Of a stretch of DNA of 64,000 bases, positions 22,620-34,790 are shown piece by piece (the first letter of the stretch is position 1; each line of letters starts with the position of its first letter). Under the pieces are notes generated by a model, which saw nothing but the letters and a program-made list of their open reading frames with translations, made no database searches and was not told where the DNA came from. The stretch is taken from NCBI GenBank assembly GCA_023525975.1, contig CM042032.1:72500260-72564259 (forward strand), given 5' to 3'. The DNA is from Smallanthus sonchifolius (Eukaryota; Streptophyta; Magnoliopsida; Asterales; Asteraceae). The position numbers and the translations under genes were made by a program.

Positions 22620-23859
22620 GAGTAAACTGTCATTTTCGTTAAGGGTGTGCAAAAAAACCAAAAACCGAAAAAAATCGATATCCGAATTGTATCCGTAACC
22701 GAAAAAACCGAACCGAATTGTGAATTCGATTTTCGGTTCGGTTATTAACTGTATCCGAATTGTGAATTCGGTTTTCGGTTCGGTTAACGGATATACCTTT
22801 TTTTAATTCGGTTTGTTTGGTTAGACATATTTCCAATTCGGTTCGGTTTATTCGATTTATTCGGTTGAATTCGATTTATTTGGTTTATTCGGATATACTT
22901 TATTTTTGAAATCGGTTTATTCGGTTGAATTTGGTTCGGTAAGAAAAATTTCCAATTCGGTTCGCTTAGGTTAACGGATAAGGGTTAAAAAAAATCAAAA
23001 CCGAATAAATCGAATCGAATATATCGAACAAACCGTTAACCGAACCGATGAACACCCCTAATTTTCGTCCCTGTGGTTTGGTCAAAATTGCCACTTTCAT
23101 CTAATAGTTTGTTTTTTTATATCTGGGTCTTTGTGATTTTAAAATCTTGTCACTTTCATCCAGTCAGTTAACACCATCCATTTTCTCAGTTAAATGAGGG
23201 GTATTTCAGTTCTTTTACATATTTGTTTTATTTCTTCATCTTTTTTACTCTCACTTTTTTATTCATCCCCAATTTAACCTCTAATTTAATCATCCCCCTG
23301 CTGGCCTTCTTCCTCTTTTCCCGCCCAATTTCTGGCGACAAAAGCATCGCCGACCACGAACGTCATCACCAATGACCTCCCTCTCCCTCTCTCTGTTCGA
23401 TTTTTCGGTAATATCTGCAACAGATCTGTGATGGTGAGGGACCAAACAGTCATCATCATTTGTTAACCCCCTTGCGTTTCTTCTTTCTGATCTCCATCCC
23501 CATCGCCTGATGTTCAATCATCGATTATTCTCTTTCACCTAAATAACGTGAGATAGACACAACAGAGGTTTGAACCTGTTTTGTCAGGAAAAGAGGAAGA
23601 AGGCCAGCAGGGGGATGATTAAATTAGATGTTAACTTGAGGATGATTAAAAAGTGAGAGTAAAAAAGACGAAGAAATAAAAAAAATACGTAAAAAGACTG
23701 AAATACCTCTAATTTAACTGTGAAAAATGGATAGTGTTAACTGACTGGATGAAAATGGCATTATTTTAAAACCACAAGGACCCAGATACAAGAGAACAAA
23801 CTATTGGATGAAAGTGTCAATTTTGACCAAACCAAATGGACGAAAATGTCAGTTTACTC
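22620..23859. mobile_element. Middle element: MULE-type foldback MITE
   Basis: Termini GAGTAAACTGTCATTTTCGT and reverse complement, with a perfect 9-bp duplication TTTATTTAA (22611-22619 and 23860-23868). Apart from the inner insertion, the arms pair over nearly 300 bp (about 23061-23325 with 23580-23859), leaving a short loop region. Same family as 17552-17970 by its termini. No coding capacity. Confidence 0.82.
22640..23060. mobile_element. Inner element: hAT MITE of TTCGGTT words
   Basis: Starts TAAGGGTGTGC and ends GAACACCCCTA. It is flanked by a perfect 8-bp duplication ATTTTCGT (22632-22639 and 23061-23068), diagnostic of hAT elements. The interior is almost wholly 'ccgaatt', 'ttcggtt' and 'gaaccgaa' words in both orientations. 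It sits 20 bp inside the terminus of the middle element. Confidence 0.85.
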
Positions 23860-24110
23860 TTTATTTAATAAAATATCTTTTAGAATTAATTACACTTTTC
23901 ATCTTTATAAGGTAAAATGACCATCTTGCCCTTATGTGTAAAACATATATGACTGAATTTAATAGAAAAACTTAACTCCAATTAGTAAAAAGTACTCAAT
24001 GTGTGTAAAAGTTTCAAAAAAAGGACAATCAGTGTAATTTTTGAAGCCAAAGAACATGACCTGCAATTTTCTATAAACTTAAATGACATAATTTGTAATT
24101 TAATCTATAA

Positions 24111-24675
24111 CTAGTTTGGGTCTCGACCCCGCGCTTCGCGGCGGGATGTCTCAACGTAGAACGAAAATAGTTGAATAAACTTGTATAAACAAACACTCGC
24201 ACATCATCGCGTGAGTATGGTTGTTTTTCGCTAACACCTCGCGGCAGAAGTTTGGTAGCTATCGGTTCAAGTCGTCAAAGAACATAAAAGCGAATACTGA
24301 CACCGATATCACCAATACAGGCAATAATGTTCGCTCATAATAGGTTCGGGTCGTAACGGTAATATAACAACAACGACACTCATAATGGGCTATGATAAAA
24401 AAAACACTCGATTTTGAATACAATTCCGCTTTAAAAAAATTATATCGAAACGTTGAAAAAAATTATAAAAACAACGGCGCCTTCCATTTTTAAAAAAAGT
24501 TAACAAACGAAAGTTATTATAGAAAAATTAAATTAATAAATAATTAAACGGATTAAAAGCGTAAATTATAAATAAAACAGGGGTTAAATGGGTAAATTAT
24601 AAATAAAATTAAAAAAAAATAATAATAAAAAATAAAAAGTTGTCAGAGGCTGCACGTGATTTGTTGTTTAATAGA
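24111..24675 (-). mobile_element. Non-autonomous Helitron
   Basis: On the minus strand the 3' end reads a GC-rich hairpin (CCCGC...GCGGGG, about 24127-24146) followed closely by ...CAAACTAG then T, the Helitron 3' signature. The 5' end is probably the TCTATTAAACAAC at about 24663-24675 on the minus strand, where the recognisable chromovirus RNase H sequence breaks off. The interior is AT-rich and non-coding. The 3' end is well supported; the 5' end is tentative. Confidence 0.6.
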
Positions 24676-24679
24676 GTTA

Positions 24680-25890
24680 CTAATTTTATAAATCTAGCCA
24701 CCGTCAATGCCTCATGTTAAGATGTTTATGGTCAAACAAGTATTTGGGGCTTTATAAATGCTACATTAGACACCATATAAGGCAAAAAACAATCACTTCC
24801 GTTGCATCATACGGGGTTGAATAAATAACTTCATGAGGTTTCATTTGTTATGTTTGTCATGAAACATAAGCAATAACCTTATCTCTTTGTACCAAAATAC
24901 TTCCCAGTCTGAGGCATGATGCATCACAATATACAACCAACTCTTCCCATTCTTTCGCTACCACCGACACGTCATTAGTTGGGCTTAATTTCTCTTTTAA
25001 CACTTATAAGACTTATTTATGGTATTTTCCCCCTAATAAAGTTAGCATCTTTACAAGTAAATTCGTTAATGGTTAGGCAATTTTTAAGAAATTTTGGATG
25101 AACGATAATACGAGGTAACTCAAGAAAAATAAGTATCTATAAAAGAGTCGTTGGAGGATACCACTTCGTCACGATTTTGACCGTTATGGGATGACCCGGA
25201 TTGATCCGAGCGGTCCAACCAGTGGACCTCTAAGAGTGTCGGTTCGATGTCCGGTCTGGTTTTAAAAACATAGGATATAACACTTCCTTCCTCAAAAATT
25301 TACCTTCATCTAACCAAAATTCATAATTGAAGAATTTGGTTAAAATCCTTCCTTTCTAAATGTTTCAAGCACTTCATGTTTATATAGAGCATGTTCTTCT
25401 TTAATCTTTTCTTACACCATCTATGGTAATTGCTACATTCAATTGATGGTTACTTTGTTTAGCTCTGAAAGTTATACAACTTCTCTCACTTACATGATTC
25501 TTCTTTAAGATGTTGGACCCCAAGGAGAGGTACTAGGGCACATAAACCCTTTGTCAAGTAATTGTTTCAATTGATTCATGAACACTAGCATCTTGATGAG
25601 AACTAATTGATAAGGTGTTTAGGCTATCGACTTTACACTAGAAATTAATTCGATCTAGAACTCAACTTGCTTAAGGAGTGGCACACCTGATAGATCCTCC
25701 GGAAACACAACATGAAATTCACTAACCATATGAACTTCTTTTGATGCTTTACTCTTCCTTATTTCAATCAATCACATAAGCTAAAAAGGATTTACACTTT
25801 ACAACAATTACTTTCATAACTTTATCATCAATTGGGTGTAACCAAACCCAAGTCTAGCCTAAGCCTGATGATACCCAATCTTGGCTAGTT
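24680..25890 (-). pseudogene. Chromovirus-type Gypsy pol remnant (RT and RNase H)
   Basis: Heavily mutated minus-strand pieces in correct order. VSEFHVVFPEDLSGVPLLKQ, then DKGFMCPSTSPWGP (pre-RT and RT start, about 25500-25740), a deleted palm, EVLETFRKEGF (about 25370), then RNase H pieces VVYCDASCLRLGSILVQRDK, VIAYVS and LNMRHxRWLDL (about 24690-24960). The motifs match Tekay/Del-type chromoviruses. Dozens of stops. It could be the interior of the element whose PBS and LTR lie at 31081-40197, since orientation agrees. Confidence 0.72.
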
Positions 25891-26404
25891 AATTAACCAA
25901 AGTAACACCGGTCCAAAACTGGGGTCCTTATTTTGCCAAGAATGAAACCCCAGTGATTGGAATTGTGACACCCGACATTTCCAAAACATCGTCCGTACGC
26001 GACTTAAACGCGGTTACGTTAACGTGTTTCCTGAATCACTCGAAATCATGCACTTGAACGATAAAAGTCTAGCGAACATAATGCATCGATCGTTTCATAC
26101 CGTAATAATTATAAGAATTGCCAGTTCATGCGGACGTAAAATCCATATAATACAAATAATAGAAATTAATTATTACAACGGAAAAATATTTAGAATTTTA
26201 TTCTAAATAAACGATCATGTTCCGAAGACTAGATCTTTAATATACTATATAAAGATTCTCGTAAAAAACGATACTGGAATTATCGTTGAAAATTATTCTC
26301 TTAAGACGCGTATAAATGTGAGCGAACACATTTACAACAAAAAATATACGTAAACTTGAACGCTTTCATTCAAGATAGTTAACGCACCTAAACTAAGAGA
26401 TTAT

Positions 26405-26412
26405 ATATATAA

Positions 26413-26453
<41 letters not shown>
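26405..26453. repeat. AT dinucleotide microsatellite
   Basis: A (TA)n run immediately left of the MITE at 26455-26851. A second (AT)n run lies at about 26866-26910 on its right, suggesting insertion into a longer TA tract. Confidence 0.9.
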
Positions 26454-26454
<1 letters not shown>

Positions 26455-26456
<2 letters not shown>

Positions 26457-26851
26457 AATGGATCATTTGAGAACCCTTAAATATTTTGAGAACTCGTCAA
26501 AAAACCAATCAAAACCATTTTTTTGTTTGTACTATCTTTATTATTAAAATACAACATAAAAAAATAAATTTTTTATATGTAAATTTACATGTATTCATAT
26601 ATTAAAAAAAATCTACACATGTGTAAGTTTACCCCTTACATATGTGTAAGTGTTTACCATTTACACATGTGTATAAATTTTTTTAAGAATAATTTAGAGA
26701 GAAGAGATAATTAATTGAAGAGATAAATTATTTTTTTTATTGTATTAATAATAATAAAGGTAGTGAAAACAAAAAAAAATGGTTTAATTGGTTTTTTGAC
26801 GAGTTCTCGCGAGTTTTCAAGTATTTATGAGTTCTCATTTGAACCTAACCC
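26455..26851. mobile_element. Inverted-repeat MITE inserted in a TA tract
   Basis: Left arm (TTTGAGAAC, then a GAGAACTCGTCAAAAAACC block at about 26490-26510) is repeated in reverse complement at about 26788-26845. Arms pair over about 75 bp around an AT-rich core. It is flanked on both sides by TA repeats, so the target duplication cannot be read. Superfamily not assigned. Confidence 0.7.
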
Positions 26852-26859
26852 TATATATC

Positions 26860-26912
<53 letters not shown>

Positions 26913-27139
26913 ACATCTTCAAGATTTATTATTTAAAGCGGGTATTAATTACGGGTAGTATACCGCGTTTGAACCACCATCAACACCAACCACATTATCG
27001 TCATCATTACCCTTTTTTGCTTACACTCCAGTCAAACATCATAATAATCATGATTATGACAAAGAGTGCAAACAACCTCCAAAAATCACATCGCGATGAT
27101 TATGAAATTTATTTTTGGCAACACTCAACCCCCGTTCCA

Positions 27140-27140
<1 letters not shown>

Positions 27141-27180
<40 letters not shown>

Positions 27181-27182
27181 TT

Positions 27183-27218
<36 letters not shown>
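27141..27218. repeat. Compound TA/CA microsatellite
   Basis: (TA)n at about 27143-27177 followed by (CA)n at about 27184-27210 and a short TA tail. An apparent 108-codon frame over this region is simply its translation. Confidence 0.9.
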
Positions 27219-27219
<1 letters not shown>

Positions 27220-28349
27220 GAACGTCCCGCACGATACGAACACAGGAATTTATGACGAGCCTCTCCTACACATTATCACGTGTCATAACAATTAAATGCA
27301 TATATATAAGGGTATGAATATATATAGTTATGCATCTAGTCATTCGGGTATATACCAACTCTAACTACTAGATCATACTGCGCTTAATCAATTAATCAAC
27401 CCAAACTCCCAACCCTTTTACCCTGTTCGGCCGAAACATCCCTATGGGATTTCCCTTGGGTTTTAAAATCATGATTACTTGAGTTTGTAGTTAAAGATCA
27501 TAATTATCTAAACACTTACAAGGATCAATCAACACCATCACTACTCATCATTTTATCCACCTATCCACTCAAGCTCACATCTCTCTCTCTTCTCCCTTTG
27601 TTCACGGCACCATTCCCTCCACCATCATGCCATCATTTTGTGTTATCTAACACACCACTCAACCATCCACTCTCATGATGATGAGGATTATGGTAAGATA
27701 TGCACTCAAGTTCTTACACTATATAAGAAAACAACCTACCACAAATCAAGTTTTAAGATTTCTATCTCACCTATCTCTCTCTCGGCTCACCTAAAACACA
27801 CACACACACTCTTTGTTTGCTTGAGTAATCCACTAGAAATCAAGATGAATCCATCCCTATTTGGTGTTTCAAGAAGCATACAAGAGTCATTCTTGAGGAG
27901 ATCGAACTAGAAACTGAAGATCACACTCCTCAATCTCTAACTCTTTCTCTCTTTCTCGGTTCACATACAACACACAAACTTCTCATTTTTCCTTTGGAGA
28001 ACCATTCATGTTAAGCTCTAGATCACCCATTTAAGGAGTTCTAAGAAGTTTTCAAGAGTTGATCTCAAGGATCCAAGCTAAGGAACTCAAGATCTTGCTC
28101 TTCCTCTCCATAAATCATCTAAATTATTGTCTTCCCTAACTTGGCTAGTAGTAAGAAAACACCTCATATCTCAACTATTTCTTTGATTTTGATTTAAGAA
28201 TGCATGTTGTTCACCCATAAGGAATGATTTCATAAAGATCTTAGAAATTTTTTTTTTGTAATGCTTCGACATCTACAGGGACATACTCGAGAATGTCAGA
28301 TGTGTCACCTGGAGCTTTGCCTTTGTCTTGAGATTTTAGCTCTGGTGGA
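27219..28349. other. LTR interior without recognised features
   Basis: Low-complexity, CT- and CA-rich sequence with 'ctctctct' tracts and repeated 'cacacacac' near 27790 and 27970. No coding domain. A 90-codon frame at 27638-27910 has no family signature. Confidence 0.4.
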
Positions 28350-28790
28350 GTATTCAGGTATTAATCATTGTCATCAAAATCAATTGGACTGGCTGGGGGG
28401 GTTTGTTGATGTTGTGGTTGTGGTGTTTGTTTTGATCAGCTTGTCTTTTCTTTGGTGTGAGATCCGCGGTTGGATCATAATCAACATCATTATCAACCAA
28501 ATGTAGAGATGAGGTTGTGGGAGGAGGATTTCTAGCAGTCTTTCTCTTTTTCAATATGTTATTATGGTATTTGTTTATTGCTACTTCTTCATGGTAACTT
28601 TCTGTAGCTGACGAGTCTGCTTCCTTTTCTTCTGGAACAATAGTTTGTTACAGTACATTCACATCATGCTCTTCGGCAATGATGGCATTAATTGCGGCAA
28701 CATTTAATTGTTCTTCTTCAACCCGAGGTTCCTGAACATGAGCTTGAGGTTCCTGAACAGGAACTTGAAAGGCTCATTGAGAAAATATCC
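28350..28790 (-). pseudogene. Unassigned ORF relic, charged and Pro/His-rich
   Basis: On the minus strand, after one stop near 28655, a readable frame gives an acidic segment (EEKEADSSATESYHEEVAIN), a basic KKRKTARNPPPTTSS segment, then LVDNDVDYDPTADL and a His/Asn-rich tail. Upstream are tandem phrases of the VQEP type. The composition suggests a low-complexity part of a transposon or gag-like protein. I do not recognise the family. Confidence 0.3.
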
Positions 28791-30052
28791 CGCCCCATTG
28801 AAACTTGAAATTGAATAAACAAGAATGACACGCACACCTTAAAACTTGAAATTTTCACACCTTTTCACACATTATTGAATCAACAAAAATGATATTTTTT
28901 TTTTTGAAATTTTAATAAAACAAAATTATAAAATCTTTTTGAGCTTTTTCAGTTTTATCAAAATTTAAAAATTAAAAAACAAACAAACAAACTAAAAACT
29001 TATTTTTGTGAGAATTATATTATGGGATCATATCCTATCGCGGATCGCCACCCAAGGCTTAACGGTCCGCTACTTGGGCCCAAAGGAAAAAATTTTGCGG
29101 CCGGAGGCGGTGGCGGACCGCCACCACCCTAGATAGCGCTCCGCTACGGGTTCAATGTTGGCCTATAAATTGGATTCATGATCTCGACAGATTTACAACA
29201 TCCACACACCATCACACCTTTCCTACAAACACATAAGCTTCTAGTCTAGTGAGTTTCAAGATCGGTACGTACACCGTAAAGTCCGGTTTCTCGTGAATCT
29301 CCTTCAAATTGTCGTAGATAGTTTGAGGTAAGATTCCAACCCCTTTGTTTAAGACTTGGTTATGCACTATTATGTCTAGTAATACTCAATTAAGTAACGC
29401 CAGTATGGTTTAGGGTATTGTGCAAGATGTTTATCCAATTCCATTTGAACTAAGTTGAAGTGCTGTCAAGGTGAGTTACTAAACTGTGATGTGTACATCA
29501 TTTAAAACAACTATGGCCATGTTATACTCCATTTTTGGCATTGTTGATTTATGAAAAACATTTTGGTATCTTGGAACATGTTATATATGTGTATAACGCA
29601 TTGCAAGCGCTTATTATGTTCCTCGTGACCCCTGGAAAGGCGCGTTGGATGGGACCCGTGGAACGGTCTCCGGTTATATATGTATGATTGTTCCTCATAT
29701 GTGTTCTATGAGAGGGGCATTCCATGATTTGGTTTTAAGATACCTTGGCGGGTCATTTTGGAAAATGATTTGTTTATGGACTCACCAACTTTATGTTGAC
29801 CCAATGTTTTTCAAATGTTCTTGAGCACATCTCAGGTAACCCATAGAGTGGCATTCCATGACTAGAGGAGGTGGCATACCACAACAAGTCTTGTGGTGTT
29901 ATGTTCCTGGTTAGGAACAATGATGTAATAGTTTCAGTTGAAACAGTTGTAAAACAATGTTTATATTAATAAAAAGTTTGAGGCTTCAGTTTTCGCTGTG
30001 TGTTATGTACCATTCGTCACGAATAACTAGTGCTTGGGACTGGGGTGTGACA

Positions 30053-31080
30053 GTTGTGGCTTATTATCAAGTTATAGGTAATGTTCTTATGAAACAGTGG
30101 GTCCCATACTCATATCGAAGCCCATGTAATTTATCATGCAAGGAATTTCCTACCACATATTTTCACTGTTATGTACCATAGAGTCTAAATTCTCATTTGG
30201 GAGGGAGAGAAGAATAGATCATTTCCAGAATTTATGAATCAAGAGATTTCCTAAGGATTTCTTTTGATTTGGACTCATTGGCCTCTTTTCTTATGGACTC
30301 ATTGGCCTCTTTTCTTGTGGAATCATTGGCCTATTTTATTTTGGACTCATTCGCCTCTTTTATTTTGATCTAAAGACGCATTGGTCTTGGCCACAAACAT
30401 CTAGGTCTTTACTTTCACAAAACAGAAGACGATGTGCAGAGTTTTCAAATTCAAATTTATACTCTATTGCAAATAATGTGTGTATCGGGAGAACTCACAG
30501 GCAGTCAATTTAACAGGAAATAGTTACTACACTAATCTAAAAGATGTTCCCCATCTGACCGATCTCGTATGCTTCAGCTTAACCATCTACTACTACACAA
30601 GATAGAACATTTATGTGACTATTACAGGTAACAAGTTCAGAATATAAGAGTAACCATAGACTGCCGAATCACGGTGATCAAATGGGATTGGTTGCCCACG
30701 TTACTGCTCAGATCCTAAACGTTTCCCGTCATATTCACATTAGCTTTCTACCTTCCACACAACGGATGCACATGCATCCTACACAATCCACACAAACACA
30801 ATTCAGTAACTATCACGTAGTCACACGTAGCACAATATTCATAACACGCATTTACTCAATATAATCCCACACAGATTCACTACACCACATAATCACACCA
30901 ATCAACACCACGTAGCGTCATACTACACAATTAATACTTAAACAATTAATGTTTAGCTCAAAATATGTACTTCTTGGCCTGCGGTTACTCGTGGTGGCAT
31001 TCGTTTTACCCTCGTCCCATTTTCAGTTTAAGTTAAGGCATTTTATTTGCTTAAAAACACCGGTTTTCTCTTAAACCTCG
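30053..31080 (-). other. Internal leader of a minus-strand Gypsy element
   Basis: Lies directly downstream, on the minus strand, of the PBS at 31081-31092, so it should hold the 5' untranslated region and the start of gag. No Gag motif is recognisable. Four tandem copies of a 24-bp unit (about 'ggactcattggcctcttttctt') occur at 30269-30362. Confidence 0.5.
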
Positions 31081-31092
31081 GCTCTGATACCA
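31081..31092 (-). other. Primer binding site, tRNA-Met type
   Basis: Minus strand reads TGGTATCAGAGC three bases after the LTR end (...GGCCTTACA), the usual initiator-tRNA-Met primer site. It shows that the adjoining 31096-40197 block is a 5' LTR of a minus-strand element. Confidence 0.85.
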
Positions 31093-33641
31093 ACTTGTAA
31101 GGCCCCAAAGTGGGCACCCTACAGTTGGATCTCATCACTAGGTAACTCATTAAAAACACATAACTCTCATTTAAACAAACAGCAGAAGTCTTTCACCAAA
31201 TAGTAATTATCTTTTAATTACATTAAAAGTTCTTAGCTCTACCTTACGAATGCATGCACAACAACTGAGTAGCACCGCTCCCAAGCCAAGATACCTCGAC
31301 AAGCAGACTCACCTGCAAAACAATCAAACGTACATACAAAGTCAGCTACGCTGAGTGAGTTCTAATAGTTGATTTAACATAAATCATCTTATCACAAATT
31401 CATTAACACCGATTCAGGACGCTGCAGTCCTTTATAAAATGGTTTATCAAATAGATGACGTTTGGTGTTCCACCTTACCGACCCATTCCCTTAAAAACTC
31501 ACTACCCAAGACTCATCCCACAATTATAACCTAGTAAGTCTCACCGATATGGATCGAGCTTGCTACACAGCTAACTCTCAATTAACCCCTTGCCTCAACC
31601 TGAGGTCCAGTTAACATACCCCAAAATCCCTAGGTACAATCCGACAAACCTTCACCAAGACTCTTACGAGGTAAACTGACTCAACAGTTACAATACAACA
31701 TTGTCCTGACACAACGGTCATTCTACTACTCATTACCAAAGTAATGAACATCATTTCACAAGGAATATCGACTAACATTCACATGCAATTAATACACACA
31801 TAGATGCACACAACAATTACCTTCGATGGATCCTCAGGGTTATCCCCGTCGGGATACTCGTCATGAGCTCACCTATAGCCTTGTTACAAGGCCTCGCCAG
31901 TAAACATAGTGACACACTTGTCATCAATGATGACTACCCAGCCACCCATACAGTGACTATATCATCTACCATACGGTAACTAACACCTCACCACATGATA
32001 ACTATCAGATCACACATACTATGATGATCCCGAAGGACCCCGTCCTCCACACCAATGTTGACCGTATACACGGACAACAATGCAAGAACATAAAGTAACA
32101 CATATAACCACATGACACTACTTGGACATGTACTACGACTCACTACCCTTTCATAGATCACTTACGTGTGTAATCAAACACTTACTCTAGACGTATCCTC
32201 ATAGCGTCTAGACCCATTACCTAACTCTTTCCTAATAAGTAATTATACGACACACAAACATCATACCGACTTCTAGCCCATACATACTAAGGACACCACC
32301 CAGACCCCTAGCCTCGTTATTGAACATTTAGCTCATAAAACTCTTCGGGTTAAAACCAAAACTCATATCATGTTTAGTTTCACAAAACACGTTTGCCCAC
32401 ACATTCTAAAGACCCCACGTAGACCCTTAGTTTAATTATTATATAATTAACCCATATACACTTCTAAATTACATCATGACTTGCGTCACGTTTAGTTAAT
32501 AGCATATAACACGTGAGTATGGACGATAGCCCCAAAATGTTTAAAATATTTAAAGAGGGGATTAGAAACTCACTGGTTGCGAAGCTTTTCTTCCGTAAGC
32601 CGCATACCCGTAAACGCGTAGTCTAACGCGAACCTTTTGCCAAATGAATTACCCAAATCAACCCTATTACCGCAATAACACTAACCCACTTACTATGGAC
32701 AAGCGGGCTACAAGCTCGGTCTAAATCGTCCCAAACCGTACAACGTACGCGCTCGTTCGCGTATAAAACCCCTAAATTAACGTTACCAAAAAACGTTCCC
32801 GAATGTCATCCCGACAATTTTCTCACATCCCAAAATGGTCCCCAACAATGAATATAAAGTTTTATGGGGTCATACTTTTGCGTACAAGCTGTTCTAAGCG
32901 GTTTTGTATGAAACTGCTGAGCACCACGCGAGAAGAAAATTTGTTTTGCTTATATCTCGACCATACAATCTTTGTTTTGCACGATCCACTTATCCACACG
33001 TTCGACTCGACACACTTGACCTCAGAAAATTATTGATGTCGGCCGCCGCCGCCACCGCTGCTGCTAGAAAGCAGATTCGTCTTTCAGCACGTTCGGTTTT
33101 GCGTGTCAATATTCGAGTAGTTTAAACCCGACCCAATTGAACTCCGTTTTACGCGAATAATATGTCCACGCGTCCATATTGCCGAACACTTTCAAATCCA
33201 CTAGTCGCCGTCGCCGGAATCGGCCGCCGGAAAGCGGAACAGTGGCCGAATTCGTCCATTTTCACGCGTCTGTCTTCGCGCTGCTCGAAACCCTATCAAA
33301 CGAACTTGGAATTGGACAAATAATATATCCATGCGGCCGTATAGCCAAGCCCTTCGATCTCCTACCATCTCCCCCGCCTGTCGCCGCCAGAGACACAAAC
33401 AGTGGCCGGATTGCTTGCCAGAGTTCCCGTTCTCGCTCGATTGCTTCACCAATCGTCTTCGGGCCACCTTCTAGCGGTCTTAACACTGAAACAAATCAAC
33501 TTTCATTGAAAAACCATCCAAAACCGAATACAAAGAGGATAAATAAGATTACCGCGTCGTGTTTCGGAGTCTCCCGATCGGAAACCACCGCGTCGTCGCC
33601 TCCTTCCACGTCGCCGGCTCCTCCTTGCGTCTCCCTCCCTG

Positions 33642-34710
33642 TGATATAAGGTCAAATATCCCGTGTTTAAGAGTCGGTTTTATATAGTTTTAAAAGTTTA
33701 ACTTTGTATATCGAGTCAGTTTTACGTTGGTATTTGTATTTGAGTCTATGAAAGGTTAAAGTGCTAATTGAGTGGATAACGAAGCATAACTGAGAAGGCA
33801 CAAAAGTACAGGGGGTTAAAGTGTAAAAATGTGAAATTCCTAGAATTTTGGATCTTCACGCCACGCGAAGATCAAGGAGAGAAAGTTCGCGACACGCGAG
33901 GAAGTGAAAAAGCGGCCGCGACTAAATTGTCCTTCGCGCCACGCGAAGGACTGGACTTCAGAGTTCGCGACATGCGAAGGGCCGACGGAACAGCAAAAAG
34001 CCCTAAATTCTAATTAAAAAGAAATCAAGCCCTAGTTCGCACATAAACTTTCATTCAGCCAATTTTAGAGCAACCAAGGGCGATTTATAGAGGCAAAAGG
34101 AGTTCCAGATCAAGTATTGAAGCTATGCTCACGTGTCTGACAAGCATGCGTGTGGCTTCCTCCCGGGGGATGGTTCGTATAGGTTCTTTGTTTTGTTCAG
34201 TTTGTTTATGTTTGGATCTTGTTAGTTTTTGACACAAACTTGATGGATTGATGTATTAGTTGATTTAAACAATTTATGTGTATGCTTTGAGTTTGCTTAG
34301 TTTACGATCTTGTTCTGTTGATAACACAACCTAGTAGCAGGGTTGGGTGACTAAAGGGGATAACTTAGCATTGATAAATTGGGTAGTTGGATTGTACTGG
34401 TTTATGACGAAACTAGTCGTATAGGTTGCTGACAACAATTTGTCTTCAATTACTGTTTTAACTGATTTTTCAACACTATGTCTATGTGGTGTCCAATGAA
34501 CAACTGAGTTTTGCATAAACCTAGAACCTGAAGTTTGGAGGGAGTTACATCTTTATTCGATCTGTGTTTTAGCTATAATTTACTAATCTAAGCAATTTAA
34601 CTTTCCACTGATTCCCTGTGGATTCGACAACCCTACTTCCCTGTCTACAGTCCAAGGTAGATAAGTAGTAGTTTTATAAGTGTTTTTGAATGACCTTGAC
34701 ACAACGATCA
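33642..34710 (+). repeat. 5' LTR of the non-autonomous Athila-like element
   Basis: Contains four palindromes at 33851-33978: TTCRCG-CCA-CGCGAA with extended arms at 33851-33873 and 33930-33950, and TTCGCGACAYGCGAA types at 33886-33899 and 33964-33978. A TATA-like TTTATAGAGG follows near 34083. Confidence 0.92.
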
Positions 34711-34713
34711 AAA

Positions 34714-34731
34714 TGGCGCCGTTGTCGGGGA
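34714..34731 (+). other. Primer binding site, first copy
   Basis: TGGCGCCGTTGTCGGGGA, three bases after the LTR end. A second copy, TGGCGCCGTTGTCGAGGA, stands at 35802-35819 because of the tandem duplication. An ATG overlaps each site and opens the leader reading frame. Confidence 0.9.
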
Positions 34732-34790
34732 AAAGTTTTCAGTCCTCATTTGAATTTCCTGCTCTTGAACAGACTCCACCACTGGTTGTA

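Larger units (their letters stand above)
21581..24110. mobile_element. Outer long inverted-repeat element (host of nested MITEs)
   Basis: Left arm (about 21581-21730, 'aacttttacacacatt...atggtcattttacc') is repeated in reverse complement at about 23890-24022, so the two ends pair over about 140 bp. The right end runs on to 24110 with a tail shared with 3150-3265; the left counterpart of that tail is missing. The interior (21731-22619) contains a CT-rich, gene-like stretch without a clear frame. The middle element 22620-23859 is inserted in it. Confidence 0.65.
25964..30052 (+). repeat. Long Gypsy LTR block, TGTGACACCC...GGGTGTGACA
   Basis: The block begins TGTGACACCC and ends GGGTGTGACA, perfectly inverted ends as in plant Gypsy LTRs. 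Near the right end are a TATA-like CTATAAATT (about 29163) and an AATAAA (about 29970), so transcription would run left to right. The 5-bp flanks differ (GGAAT and GTTGT), and no PBS follows, so it is not a clean solo LTR. It may be a recombined or internally enlarged copy. It contains a MITE, several microsatellites and an unassigned ORF relic. Confidence 0.55.

Noticed and set aside
27141..27218. Telomere or centromere satellite
   Set aside because: Only simple dinucleotide tracts; no telomeric TTTAGGG runs or long satellite monomers in the window.
26969..27295. 108-codon plus-strand frame
   Set aside because: Its middle is the translation of TA and CA microsatellites, with no family motif.
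30269..30362. CRISPR-like short repeat array
   Set aside because: Units are contiguous with no spacers, and the DNA is plant nuclear.
33179..33649. 156-codon plus-strand Arg/Pro/Ser-rich frame
   Set aside because: It lies in the GC-rich part of a Gypsy LTR, has no motif, and has equally open frames on the other strand.
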